Below, in pieces: positions 26,023-32,815 of a stretch of DNA of 64,000 nucleotides (position 1 is the first letter of the stretch; each line of letters starts with the position of its first letter). The notes beneath the pieces are model-generated. The model made no database searches and was not told where the DNA came from. It saw only the letters and a program-made list of their open reading frames with translations. The stretch comes from Undaria pinnatifida. Lineage: Eukaryota > Sar > Phaeophyceae > Laminariales > Alariaceae. The stretch spans positions 7,176,637 to 7,240,636 of the forward strand of contig JABAKD010000006.1 of the NCBI GenBank assembly GCA_012845835.1. Reading direction: 5' to 3'. Position numbers and translations under genes: made by a program.

Positions 26023-29000
26023 ACCCAGCGACTCTTGTTGCAGTGTGGGGCCGATGCGGCAATCTCGTGGGTATGCTTAGTCGCTTGCGTAGCTCGGACA
26101 CTCGTTGTTTTCATCTCCCATCCCAGCCGCCCGCGTCGCTTTATGTGGCCGATGTGTTCGCCGTAATTCGTTTTTGTCTCTTGCTCGCTCTGAAGAATTG
26201 AAAGAGGTAGACAAGTGCAAAGACCCACCCACCCACCCACCCCTCAACCCCCACCCCCCTCCTCGTCTCCTTTCCCCCCCTACCTCAAAAAGCTGGAACT
26301 TTTGAATGTGATCTTGGCTACGTGGTGTTTTCCATCGACCTACCAAAACCATACCAACATCGGACCTGTTCTGGAACTACCGCGAAACGTTCCTCGCGGC
26401 ATCAGGCCATACCCCCCCCCCCACCCCTCCCCTTCCCCCCATATAAATGCAACTCCCCCAACCCTCCACCCCCCCCCGTACCGTATAACGCCTTTGTGAC
26501 TACTATACAGGTGGTGTTTTTCCACCGACCGACGAAGACCATGATAACTTCGGACCTGTTTTGGAACTATCCAACGAACGTTCCTCGCGGCACCAGGGCT
26601 TGGAAGTGGGGAATGGACAAGGTGACAAAACCCCTTTCTTTTTAGAACTGCAGAACATGGGGACTGAAACATGTTTTCAACGTGCCGTGGACTCGCACGC
26701 GTTGAGGCAGGCATTATGACGGGGCCACGTTTAGACTAAGCTATGAACTCGTTTGGGCTGGTCGGTGTTACATGCCGGGTGTTTTTTTTTCTATGGTTTT
26801 GAATGCCCCCCCCCCCCCCGCCCTTGCTCCGTCTCGAACGGGATGGGTGGTCAATGGTCAAATGACCAAGACAAGCAACAAATGAGTACGCCCCCCCCCC
26901 CCCCCCACTTCTGCTTGCGACAGCCCCCTGGATTCAAGCCAACCACGTAGACTAATCCCGAAGGGGAAGCTCGTATGAAAATGTTTTCATCTCCCCGCGG
27001 GGACTAGTTCCCCCCCCCCTTCCCCCCTCCCGTATTTGCCCGTCTATTAATGTCCCCATTCTGCGCTTAGTTTACTATTTATAGTTTGTCTTGGCTCTGA
27101 CTTGGTACTTCGAAGAGGACAGAGACGAAGGCCACGGCGAGGGTGCACACAACTTTTCTGAGTCTTGAGTGTTTATACTACAGTAGCTCACTCCCCCCCC
27201 AAAAAAAATGCACACAACTTTTCTGAGTCTTGAGTGTTTGTACTACAGTAGCCCACCCACCCCCAAAATGGCTTTGAAAATAATTGTACTCTTATCCCGA
27301 TACACAACCCCATGTCCCATGGTGTAAAACGAACAATATTGGAAGCCACGAATGGGATTTGAAATATTGTCGCGCCCAAAAATGGCACACCTCTTCGTAT
27401 TGCAGCACGCGCTCCTTTCTTAGCCCTCCATGTCCCCTTCCGAAGCCATTCCTGCCTTTTTGCGAGCGTTTCTAACTCACCACGCTGTCCCTAATCATGT
27501 ACGCCTGCAGGTTTGACTATCCTTCTACAGGCTGGTTCAAGTTAACCCCTTTAGAACCCCCGAACCCCTACCTATACTAAATCCAAGTAATTTTGTCCCC
27601 AAAAACGGGTTTCCAGTTGTAAAGGGGTTAAAAAACCCAAATTCTGCCCCCCGCGAATGCCGCTCGCAACGTCTAGTCAAAGGGTGAATAATTGGTATCA
27701 TGCTGGCCCACCCCCATGACCAATGGAAGAGGGTGGGATTTGGCAAGCTTTTTTTTTCACGGCCTCGGGCTGTCTCTAGGAGCGAAACCCGTATCGACCA
27801 ATGACAGGCCTTCAATTTTTTGAATAATATTCAGGCGTTTTCCAAGCGGAGGCGAGAGGAAAAAACATGCGCCGCATTTTGCACGAACCCGTTGGAGGTA
27901 CGCCAAGGCGTGTGTGTAGAAGTTTTCGCGCAAGAAATCGAAGATGTGATCTGCCTGTGTTCAACGTTAAGCAGAATCTAGCGAAAAAAGTGGATCCTGC
28001 ACTAAAACCAAGTCATTTGAAGGAAATAACATATTTTACTCATTTTTTTACGGACAAAAGTCTAAATGTCCACGCCGTTTTTGAGAGATAAACCCTGAAT
28101 GTTTGCACGTGTTCTACGTGCCCATTCCGAGATCTGACTTCCGTTTGTTTTTTTTTCCTTTTTTTTGCCGAAGATATTTGGGCTAAGGTGGTACACATTT
28201 TCTGAAGTCAGGCGAAAAAATAAATAAAAACACAACAGGTGAGGTCTTCGCAATGGCACATAGGAGACACGTGCAAATTTTCGCGGTCTGAATCGCAAAA
28301 ACGGCGTGGACATTCGCTGGGGAATAAATTTGGGCTTTTTAACGTGAACCAGCCTGTATAAGCATTTCATGGTCACTGACATGGAGGCATTTTCAGCCAA
28401 TTTTTTTATGTAGACGCCATTCCGCTATATTTGCAAACCTACTTTATATATATATCTCCCTTGTTGCTGCGCCTTTTGTAGCTCCTCACTTCCTGACCCC
28501 CCCCCCCCCCCCCCCCGCCACCCCGTCCCGTCCCAACGCCTCCATATCTCCTTCCGAAGGTGGTGCTGCCTTTTTGCAGCGTTTCTGTCCGCCCCCGCCC
28601 CCACCCAACCCCCCCCCCTCTCCCTTTGGACAATATCCCTGCCCTTATACAGCACAATCGTTTCATGACGACTAACGAAGAGGAATTTTGGGGGCCGTCA
28701 GCCCCCTCTACTTGCACACCTACGAATACATGTTTCACTCCGTTATTTCGTTGGTAGCTCCTCACTCCCCCCCCCCCCCCCCCCCCCCCCCCGTCCTCGT
28801 CCCCGTCCCCGCGCCTTATCCCTCCATCTTCCTGTTTGACGTCAACCCTACCCTTTTGCTAGTGCTGCTGTCCCCCCCCTCTCTCTGTCTCCCCCGGGAG
28901 GCGTGGTCAACGGTCAAATGACTAAGTCAAGCAAACGAGTACGCCCCCTCTCCTCCCCCCCCCACTCGCCCTCCGTATTCATGTCCGAAGGTATACATGC

Positions 29001-29380
29001 CACTCTACAATCGATTCATGGTCCTGATAAGGAGGCGTTTTCGGCCAATTTAAGTGATAGTAGGCCCTCCCTCCCCCCCCTCCCCTCATGAGCACGCATG
29101 TTCAGTTGCCCCTTTTTTATCTCTCCTGATGCGTCTTTCGTAGCTCATCACCCCCCTCCCCCCCTCTTTATCCCGCCGTGTAAAACTATGTCCGAAGGTT
29201 TACCTGCCCTTCTACAAGCGTTTCATGGTGACTGATAAGGAGGCGTATGCGGCGAAAGTGGATTATATACTGGACTGGGGAATCGAAACTATCGTCCCCT
29301 GCCATGGCGAGATCGTACGGAGTGGCGCGAGCGAGGCGTTACGCGGGTCGCTTCTCGGGAAAAGGGTGTCGGGAAGATAA
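196..29380 (+). CDS. DUF4336 family protein, plastid-targeted, six exons
   Basis: Six exons: 196-511, 9829-9970, 12846-12977, 23219-23294, 26511-26621, 29198-29380 (960 bases, 319 residues). All introns are GT-AG and phases agree (1, 2, 2, 0, 0). Residues 1-26 form a signal peptide (LVLPPPLLVLLLLW core) followed by F27 in QLHG/FLVSS, resembling the ASAF-type cleavage motif of complex-plastid proteins; a basic Ser-rich transit region follows. The mature part matches DUF4336 (Pfam PF14234) along its length: NVWCAERPFVWNSIDVG near 90-105, GGRMAVVKLSDGSLWVHSP at 106-124, GHIVSPNYEH at 142-151, FPSARSYACPGLK at 162-174, VVFFHRPTKTMITSDLFWN at 223-241, YLPFYKRFM at 261-269 and IVPCHGEIV at 291-299. 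The family is predicted to have a metallo-beta-lactamase-like fold; D237 and H295 sit where late metal ligands would fall, but the HxHxDH motif is absent, so activity is unknown. The ATG at 196 is chosen because it begins the signal peptide, although the frame is open upstream. Family assignment is strong; localisation is inferred. Confidence 0.9.
1085..1192 (+). repeat. Poly-A-tailed retroposon-like repeat
   Basis: The segment ends in GTGGTGAGCTGAAGC, a CCCCATCCGCCGGAGG block and a run of about 17 A. Related copies with the same order and an A-rich tail occur at 6963-7055, 20190-20250, 32625-32692 and 38394-38487. A conserved 3' block followed by poly-A suggests the 3' end of a SINE or LINE family. 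No coding part is present. Confidence 0.5.
1450..1740 (-). repeat. tRNA-derived SINE-like element, family Z
   Basis: About 290 bases nearly matching 51330-51637. Partial copies occur at 15429-15500 and 42711-42850. On the minus strand it contains GAGTTCGAATCC, a good RNA polymerase III B box, downstream of a tRNA-like region including GGTGGCGTATCAGG. The other end carries CTTCTGGACAAGCCGTGG. No canonical tRNA cloverleaf is seen, so it is classed as tRNA-derived. Confidence 0.6.
2154..2176. repeat. Short interstitial telomere-like repeat (CCCTAA)
   Basis: CCCTAGACCTAACCCTAACC is a short run of the TTAGGG-type telomere motif read on the C-rich strand, inside intron 1. It is far too short to be a chromosome end and is flanked by unique sequence on both sides. 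Confidence 0.5.
3286..3557. mobile_element. MITE-like element, family A
   Basis: About 270 bases bounded by inverted ends related to GACGCGTGCTACGATAGAGG (here GACGCGTGGCACAATAGAGG and, inverted, TGCACCGCTATTGTAGCACG). The inverted similarity extends inward. No coding capacity is seen. This is one of the most numerous repeat families in the window, with copies at 8999-9290, 14028-14360, 25551-25833, 31582-31879 and 35532-35919, and decayed ones near 13240, 15013, 23925 and 24150. Confidence 0.6.
3604..3700. repeat. Degenerate G-rich telomere-like tract
   Basis: Repeated GGTTGGG, GGTAGGG and GGTTAGGG units, including GGGCTAGGGTTAGGGCAGGG, run for about 90 bases. The orientation is opposite to the CCCTAA tract at 2154. 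It may be an old interstitial telomeric insertion or simply a G-rich microsatellite. Confidence 0.45.
4877..4978. mobile_element. Short palindromic MITE-like element
   Basis: Inverted ends of about 26 bases, GCCAACCGTACTGAGTACGA at the left and the complement of ACCAACCGTACTGGCTACGA at the right, flank a 50-base centre. The size and structure suit a non-autonomous DNA transposon or a foldback element. I saw no second copy in the window. Confidence 0.5.
5199..5256. repeat. (AAC)n microsatellite
   Basis: An almost uninterrupted AAC run of about 58 bases in intron 1. Confidence 0.9.
5345..5440. repeat. Dispersed repeat with CAGCTTGCAAAG core
   Basis: The segment has CCACGCAGCTTGCAAAG, a TGAGTTTC block and ACTCACAGCTGACG, followed by an AT-rich tail. 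Relatives in both orientations occur near 10250, 13620, 18550, 19120, 32560, 32735, 38570, 55810, 56345, 56625 and 61540. It is a dispersed non-coding family of about 90 bases; the class is unknown. Confidence 0.5.
5876..6580. repeat. 351-base tandem duplication
   Basis: The segment starting ATCCCCTGAACGGAAACGCC at 5876 recurs at 6227 with high similarity over about 350 bases. It carries the CGACGGGGCTTCTTAACCC block shared with MITE family A, so a unit holding an old element has been duplicated. The frames in it are not considered coding. Confidence 0.7.
7396..7585. repeat. Exact 95-base direct duplication
   Basis: The block beginning CGTACGGATTTTAAACATGA occurs at 7396 and again at 7491 with no difference that I can see. 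Such identity suggests a recent event within intron 1. Confidence 0.85.
8999..9290. mobile_element. MITE-like element, family A (complete copy)
   Basis: It starts with GACGCGTGCTACGATAGAGG at 8999 and ends with the inverted form CTCTGTCGTAGCAGACGTCG. It contains CCCATGGCCTA and CCGACGATTTTGGGTTAAGG, blocks typical of the family. A short internal duplication of the GACGATTTTGGGTTAAGGA segment is specific to this copy. Confidence 0.6.
9482..9558 (+). pseudogene. Truncated copy of DUF4336 exon 2 (relic 1)
   Basis: Preceded by an apparently usable acceptor (TTCTTCCCCCAG), this copy reads GGRVAVVRLSDGYLWVLS in the phase set by exon 1, against GGRMAVVKLSDGSLWVHS in the functional exon. It lacks the second half of the exon and runs into a TAA at 9556. 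It could act as an alternative terminal exon, but is more likely a relic. Confidence 0.75.
9599..9655 (+). pseudogene. Truncated copy of DUF4336 exon 2 (relic 2)
   Basis: It lies after GGTTACCAG, matching the GGTTGCCAG acceptor of the functional exon. It reads GGCMAAVKLPGGGLGVH and stops at a TGA. The WVHSP motif is damaged and the rest of the exon is missing. Confidence 0.75.
10015..10205. repeat. Dispersed repeat with poly-G head, family G
   Basis: A poly-G run is followed by blocks resembling ATGCATGGCCGTAGTCGCAT, CGGAGCACGTCGGGTTTTCA and CATTGCTTGCACCAAGCGCG. Related copies are at 10745-10935, 25845-26020 (inverted, with poly-C), 29995-30085 and 30095-30270. About 190 bases and non-coding; class unknown. 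Confidence 0.55.
10390..11135. repeat. Tandem duplication in intron 2
   Basis: The sequence near 10400-10590 (CTTGTGAGGCGGATTTCGTC, GAGGCAGCAATGG, ACGCGATACGATCAT) recurs in diverged form at 10950-11125. Each copy is associated with a family G repeat, so the unit of about 550 to 700 bases was duplicated together with it. Confidence 0.5.
11395..11475 (+). pseudogene. Heavily decayed piece of the DUF4336 exon 3 unit
   Basis: GCCGGCCTCATTGTGGACTG then AAAACGTCACAGCC and a long C-rich tract match the tail of the clearer relic at 11605-11665. Only the exon end and the following tract survive, so the call depends on the neighbour. Confidence 0.4.
11605..11665 (+). pseudogene. Truncated copy of DUF4336 exon 3
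   Basis: The frame reads YAKKWVDPYSSARSL against YAKQWVDAFPSARSY of the functional exon at 12846, then diverges. The acceptor has been replaced by a dispersed repeat (CTCACAGCTGATG). A C-rich tract follows at 11675-11710, matching the tract before the functional exon. Confidence 0.75.
11898..12060. repeat. Dispersed repeat shared with 15597-15760
   Basis: TCTCGCGCTTTCGGCTGCGG, GGTCCCCGGCCGAG and AAGGGATTGATACCCGCGTC have counterparts in the same order at 15597-15760. Both lie in introns of the DUF4336 gene. No coding meaning is seen. Confidence 0.5.
12991..13103. repeat. (TTG)n microsatellite next to the exon 3 donor
   Basis: A nearly pure TTG run of more than 100 bases starts only 13 bases after the exon 3 donor site. 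The Cys-rich or Leu-rich frames through it are artefacts of the repeat. Confidence 0.9.
13104..14912. repeat. Intron 3, left part: decayed family A elements
   Basis: This stretch holds a degraded family A element around 13240-13580, a CTTGCAAAG-type repeat near 13620-13690, and a clearer family A copy at 14028-14360. Poly-T runs are frequent. No reading frame here has protein-like composition. Confidence 0.45.
14913..14988. repeat. 17-base tandem repeat, four copies
   Basis: CGTATAATGCCGCATTT is repeated four times, the last with one substitution. It lies immediately beside a decayed family A element. Confidence 0.85.
15013..16600. repeat. Intron 3, middle: mixed decayed repeats
   Basis: A truncated family A element (15013-15240), a partial family Z block (15429-15500) and the counterpart of 11898-12060 (15597-15760) are visible. 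From 15760 to 16600 I see only unique AT-rich sequence and poly-T runs. Confidence 0.4.
16615..16960. repeat. GC-rich low-complexity tracts (GCCGT/GCGGT and CAGCT)
   Basis: Two blocks of degenerate five-base units (TGCCG, TGCGG, CAGCT) lie at 16620-16800 and 16845-16945. The blocks resemble each other, so a tandem duplication is likely. Confidence 0.6.
17686..17880. repeat. GACCCG repeat array
   Basis: A run of ACCCG/GACCCG units is followed by diverged units containing CTCCTGAC. A related array with the same spacer occurs at 24632-24875. Confidence 0.7.
17881..20660. repeat. Intron 3, right-centre: no gene, GT-rich and MITE remnants
   Basis: CTTGCAAAG-type repeats occur near 18550 and 19120, a strongly GT-rich tract at 18780-19080, a family B MITE near 19810-19900, a poly-A-tailed repeat at 20190-20250 and another family B piece near 20430-20505. 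Reading frames are short and biased by the GT tract. Confidence 0.45.
20660..21437. repeat. Tandem array of a MITE-like unit, four copies
   Basis: Units of about 200 to 217 bases start near 20665, 20882, 21085 and 21285 with AAGGCGGTGGTGTGCGAG-like sequence. Each ends with ACCGCCTTATTGnGGnACC, the inverse of the unit start, and is joined by a linker containing TATTTGTGTCATACAG. Inverted ends within each unit suggest a DNA-transposon derivative that has been amplified in tandem. Confidence 0.65.
21890..22530. mobile_element. Symmetric cluster of tRNA-derived elements, family Y
   Basis: At 21890-21971 two tRNA-like heads (TAGCTCAGTGGGTAG, an A-box type sequence) lie head to head and form an 82-base palindrome with one mismatch in 40-base arms. 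A second such pair lies at 22455-22528. Between them, body sequences containing CTCCTGAGTACTACAGTAG (21997-22110) and their inverse (22253-22353) face each other. A B-box type GGATTCGAACC-like core appears at 22431-22441 on the minus strand. Confidence 0.6.
22600..22880. mobile_element. Cluster of MITE family B elements
   Basis: Family B is about 95 bases with ends TTAACCCCTTTA and TAAAGGGGTTAA. Here copies in opposite orientations lie side by side (about 22595-22680, 22672-22760, 22778-22868). The core reads CCCTCCCTATACTAAATTCAAG or its inverse. Other copies lie near 19810, 20430, 23810, 24040, 27541, 31385, 35245, 35599, 44993 and 50880. Confidence 0.65.
23295..26321. repeat. Intron 4: repeats only
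   Basis: A TTTC microsatellite lies at 23302-23342. Family B copies occur near 23810 and 24040, family A remnants near 23925 and 24150, a GACCCG array at 24632-24875, and a tRNA-like minus-strand sequence near 25185-25265 (GGTGGGAATCGAACTC). A full family A copy at 25551-25833 is flanked by TTGGAC and GTCCAA, followed by an inverted family G copy with poly-C at 25845-26020. Confidence 0.5.
26322..26407 (+). pseudogene. Frameshifted copy of DUF4336 exon 5
   Basis: The sequence matches the functional exon at 26511 over about 85 bases (GTGGTGTTTTCCATCGACC, CGGACCTGTTCTGGAACTA, CGTTCCTCGCGGCATCAGG) but lacks one T near the start and has further changes, so the frame is lost. The acceptor AG has become CG. 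A C-rich tract precedes it, as in the functional exon. Confidence 0.85.
27425..27474 (+). pseudogene. Decayed copy of the DUF4336 exon 6 start (relic 1)
   Basis: CCTTCCGAAGCCATTCCTGC followed by TTTTTGCGAGCGTTTCT matches the acceptor and first codons of exon 6 (TCCGAAG/GTTTACCTGC). The frame is lost after about ten codons. Confidence 0.55.
27501..27541 (+). pseudogene. Decayed copy of the DUF4336 exon 6 start (relic 2)
   Basis: CCTGCAG/GTTTGACTATCCTTCTACAG resembles the exon 6 acceptor and GTTTACCTGCCCTTCTAC. It is cut off at 27541 by a family B MITE, which begins exactly there. Confidence 0.5.
27541..27633. mobile_element. MITE family B, near-perfect copy
   Basis: The copy begins TTAACCCCTTTAGAACCCCC and ends GTTGTAAAGGGGTTAA, so both inverted ends are intact. 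It interrupts an exon 6 relic, giving a relative age for the two events. Confidence 0.75.
28065..28314. mobile_element. Long palindromic MITE-like element
   Basis: The left end AATGTCCACGCCGTTTTTGA and the inverted right end match, and similarity between the arms continues inward for about 70 bases, including TTTGCACGTGT. The arms enclose a short AT-rich centre. No second copy was noticed in the window. Confidence 0.6.
28350..28412 (+). pseudogene. Decayed internal part of DUF4336 exon 6 (relic 3)
   Basis: AGCATTTCATGGTCACTGAC and ATGGAGGCATTTTCAGCC align with AGCGTTTCATGGTGACTGAT and AAGGAGGCGTATGCGGCG of the functional exon. The acceptor side is missing. Confidence 0.65.
28541..28592 (+). 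pseudogene. Decayed copy of the DUF4336 exon 6 start (relic 4)
   Basis: A poly-C tract, then CTCCTTCCGAAG/GTGGTGCT and GCCTTTTTGCAGCGTTTCT, matches exon 6 with its acceptor context. The upstream CCTTTTGTAGCTCCTCAC block also precedes the functional exon. Confidence 0.6.
28635..28692 (+). pseudogene. Decayed internal part of DUF4336 exon 6 (relic 5)
   Basis: CTGCCCTTATACAGCACAAT, CGTTTCATGACGACTAACGA and AGAGGAATTTTG align with the functional exon (CTGCCCTTCTACAAGCGTTT and onward) with small indels. Confidence 0.6.
28976..29070 (+). pseudogene. Best-preserved relic of DUF4336 exon 6 (relic 6)
   Basis: After ATGTCCGAAG/, identical to the functional acceptor, the copy reads VYMPLYNRFMV against VYLPFYKRFMV. 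A one-base deletion then shifts the frame, which ends at TAA in CCAATTTAAGTG. C-rich tracts flank it on both sides. It lies about 207 bases before the functional exon. Confidence 0.85.
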
Positions 29381-30820
29381 AAAATGAGCACTAAGAGACG
29401 ATATACCTGGTGCGCGTTTTTTTTTTCAACGCCAGAATTATCGAAAACGACGAACAAAAAACGATCAAAAACGATTTCTAAAAAGCGTTTTAAAAAGATC
29501 GAAAACGTTCATAACGACCAAAACCATCAACAACGATCAAATCCATCAAAACGATCAAAACGATTGCAAACCAACCACAACGCGGGTAAGATTAGAATTT
29601 TCCAGCGAGCACATTTAGAAAACCCAGGGAATTTATTCAGACAACCCCTGTAGGCATTGCGTATGGGTTTAGCTTAAGAGGTTGTTCGGTGGAATTGAGG
29701 AAGTTTCGGCGCGAGTCGACGAGGAACTCTACTATCTTAATAATAACATAGGTACCCGATACCACAGCAGGACACCCAGGTCGCGAGACGGAGGGGAGGT
29801 TTTTCGCCCCCGACAGAAAATCCTTATTGTCTTGGCTGCGTTTCCGCCGCCAGCGCGCTACCTCAATAGCAGATATGCTACGACATACCAACGGGTACAT
29901 TAAGCGATTGTTCGGTGGAACAGAGGAAGCACTGGTAGCCAATACACACTCGTGCGAGTAGCACATCCAGATCGGGAGCAGGGAGTGGGCGGCGGGAAGG
30001 GGGGGGGGGGTATGCATGGCTGTCGTCATACGGTAATAGACTACCATTCCTACAACACCGGGACGGAGCACGTCGGATGTTCACTAACGGAAGGGGGGTG
30101 TACTTAAATTGTGCATGGCCGTAGTCGCATGACCGTAGACCCTCGCATCCCTACTATGCCGGGACGGAGCACGTCGGGTTTTCACCACAACCAGGCAGAC
30201 ATTGCTTGCAACAAGCGCGAAGCGCCGCGAGGTGTTCGGTGAGAGTCGCCTGAAGGGTGAACTGCATCCTTGCAAGAACCGCTCGTAAGATAGGGAGGCC
30301 ACTATTTCGGTGGCGTTTTCGTGCAGTGTCTCGGGGTCACGGGCACGAGTGACCCACTCCCCCTGTTCCATTGCGGTCTTTGGGTTTTTCGTGCTGTTTT
30401 GTTTTGTGCGATCTGAATCCGCAACAGCATGGTTGAGGCCACGGTGCGCCAAACTAATCGCCTAAAATATTTTCGTCAGCAAGGTACAGAGTGACTTCGT
30501 GTCGAGTGGCTCAAATCCAGCAGTGGAAAAAGGGGTGTACCCGAGTCATCCCACGGTGGGGCTTGCACTTTTTGAGCCAAAAAAAGGTATGCCCTCTGGC
30601 CGGTTGAGCTACTCCAGTGGACGGAACTACCGGTCAGTATATTAATTTTTTGACGATTTTTTTTTCTTGTTCAAGTAAGAGGGCATATAGACGTTTGATC
30701 GGTTTGCGGTTTGCGAACGAACGCCTTTCGAAGGAAATGTTTTCGCTGAAAGGTATCGAACTCCCCACGTTAGGATCTCAGGAACTTTCTTGTGCATGCC
30801 AACGGTGGGATGACTGTGAA
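29381..30820. repeat. 3' flank of the DUF4336 gene: no gene seen
   Basis: An A-rich array of AAAACGATC-like units lies at 29445-29575. Two family G repeats with poly-G heads lie at 29995-30085 and 30095-30270. No clear polyadenylation signal was found after the stop codon at 29380. Confidence 0.45.
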
Positions 30821-30821
30821 T

Positions 30822-31230
30822 CAATTATTGGGGTATTAGTCCGTTTGACCACTTGCAAAATGTTAATCGTTAGCTTACCCAAACCAAGCCTTACAACACT
30901 CGCCCCCCCTGAAACGGCGGGATAGCAGGTCGGCCGGATATGCGGGCGGGCGTGTCAATATCCAAGCGGTTTCATTTCCTGGGTATATACCAGCGGGAGA
31001 GTATTTTTCAAGTTCGACACATGTGGGGAAAGCCTGAAAAAGTTTAGTACATTGTGTGGATGGTGGGATTCGAACCCACGACCCCCCCCCAAAAAAAAAA
31101 ACAAAAAACATAGTCCTGCCGACGACGCCATTTGTTAAGGAATTAGTGGGGGCATTAGTCCGTTTCTTGACCACTTGCAAAAGGTTAACCAATCGTAGCT
31201 CTTTTTGCCCCAACTAGAAGCCTTATAACA
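30822..31230 (-). repeat. tRNA-derived SINE-like element, family X, with second partial copy
   Basis: Minus-strand transcription would start near 31130 and read through GGTTCGAATCCCACCATCC (B box) towards AAACGGCTTGG and AAGTGGTCAAACGGACTAAT near 30840. A second tail copy follows at 31120-31230. Matching elements are at 58017-58085, 59035-59315 and 59318-59412. Internal promoter-like boxes and repeated structure identify a tRNA-derived family. Confidence 0.6.
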
Positions 31231-31581
31231 TGACTCACCCCCCCGTTATACCGCAGCCTTGTTCAACCCAAGGCATTCCCGGTTTCAGTGTATGCGCATG
31301 ACGATTTGCTACGATGTGGGGTTATGCCACTTTTTTTGGCGAGTAATTTCTGACTTGGAGATACGGCTTCTTACAACGCCTTTCGTGCAACTGGAAACCC
31401 GTTTTAGGGCCGTTTTAGGGACGAATTTGCTTGGACTTGGTGTAGGGAGGGGTTTTGGGGGCTGCTCTAAAGGGGTTAAGTCAGAAACTGCCCATTTAGA
31501 GCCCTGCGCCCCTCCCGGCACTATGTGGGCAGTGCCCCTGACAGGCTGTCTTTTGTTTGGTGGGGTGTGGTGTGGTGTGTG

Positions 31582-31879
31582 GGACGTATGCTGCGGCAGA
31601 GGGTGCACCATTTTTTTTTCTGGGGTTCTTCAGTTTGGGAGCTTGAGACATGTCTTTAAAACCCAAAAACTGATTTGGAGAAAAATAAAACTGCTACAAC
31701 GACGAATGAAAAATCTCACGTGGACTAGAGGTATACAACGAGAATCGTGATGAAAGAAAAAAAAATGGCCTATTATTTATTTTTTTTCCGACGATTTTTT
31801 TTGGGGTTTAAAGGAGCCCCGTCACTCAGAAACCATTTCAGACGAAAAAAGTGCTCCCCCTCAATCGTATACGCGCCGT
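31582..31879. mobile_element. MITE-like element, family A
   Basis: The ends GGACGTATGCTGCGGCAGAG and the inverse of CCTCAATCGTATACGCG are diverged forms of the family termini. The internal blocks GGAGCTTGAGACATGTC, GGTATACAACGAGAATC and GGCCTATTATTTA are in the usual order. Confidence 0.5.
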
Positions 31880-32560
31880 GGTGTGATGGGGAGGACACAC
31901 CGAGGTGCGGGTGGGTGTGTCGGGGTCAGCACGGGGCGGAACCTGGGGGGCGTCTGGTGACCTTGAATTTGTTTGTAAATGAGGGGGTATTGTCTAGGGG
32001 GAAGGGTGTGTGTGTGGTGTGCCGTGGATGCCCCCTGCTGGTCTGATCAGGCCGCACACCTCTGGCGGTCTGATCACGCCGCACTGTGGCGCGTCACCAC
32101 GTGACCCCTTTCGACGTCGGCTTCGTCCGTTAAAAAAAACTCCAATGCGAATGTGCTGATGGGACGCAATTTTTGCTTCCCTGCTATTAATACTATACAG
32201 TCATTTTCATTCGTCTGCCGAGAATCTTCAGTTCAGTTTCGAGACGTTCTGGTTGATATCTTTGCAGTAGTAACGCCCGATCAGGCCGGGACGTGGTATC
32301 CACAAACTATAACGTAATTCCAAGTAAAATGCCCTCAGAAAACGGGTTTCCAGTTGATTCAGAAGAGGGGTTAAAGCAAGAAGCTGCCCATATGATCGTT
32401 GGAACCCTTGTCTTCTTGTGCGTGTTCGTTTGTATCATTCGGTACAATATTAGATTTTTGGTCCGCTCGTTGTGTCTACAATTTTCCCAAAGTTTGCTTT
32501 TTCAGGTGAGATTGAGCTCCACCCTCACAGGTGAGAGCAAATTGAGCTTCCGGGATATCA
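31880..32560. other. No gene recognised
   Basis: A G-rich, then mixed segment with a diverged family B fragment near 32310-32355. I see no protein-like frame and no structural repeat of note. Confidence 0.4.
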
Positions 32561-32815
32561 CGCCCAGCTTGCAATGATGAGCACATCGACCCTAAAGATA
32601 TATCGAACTCTCAGCTGACGATCCAGTGTGGTGAGCTAAAGCTTTATTTTATCCCATCCGCCGGAGGATGAAAAAAGAAAAAAAAAAAAACCTAGAAGGA
32701 TCATTTTATGAAATTAGGTTAACATTGAGCGGCCGGGGTATCACATCAGCTTGCAATGATGAGCACATCGACCCTAAGTATATCGAACTCTCAGCTGACG
32801 AATTTAGGATGGTTA

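Noticed and set aside
31050..31095. A minus-strand tRNA gene around GGATTCGAACCC
   Set aside because: The T-arm is convincing, but the expected anticodon arm is interrupted by a poly-A/poly-C run and the same sequence recurs as a repeat family at 59275.
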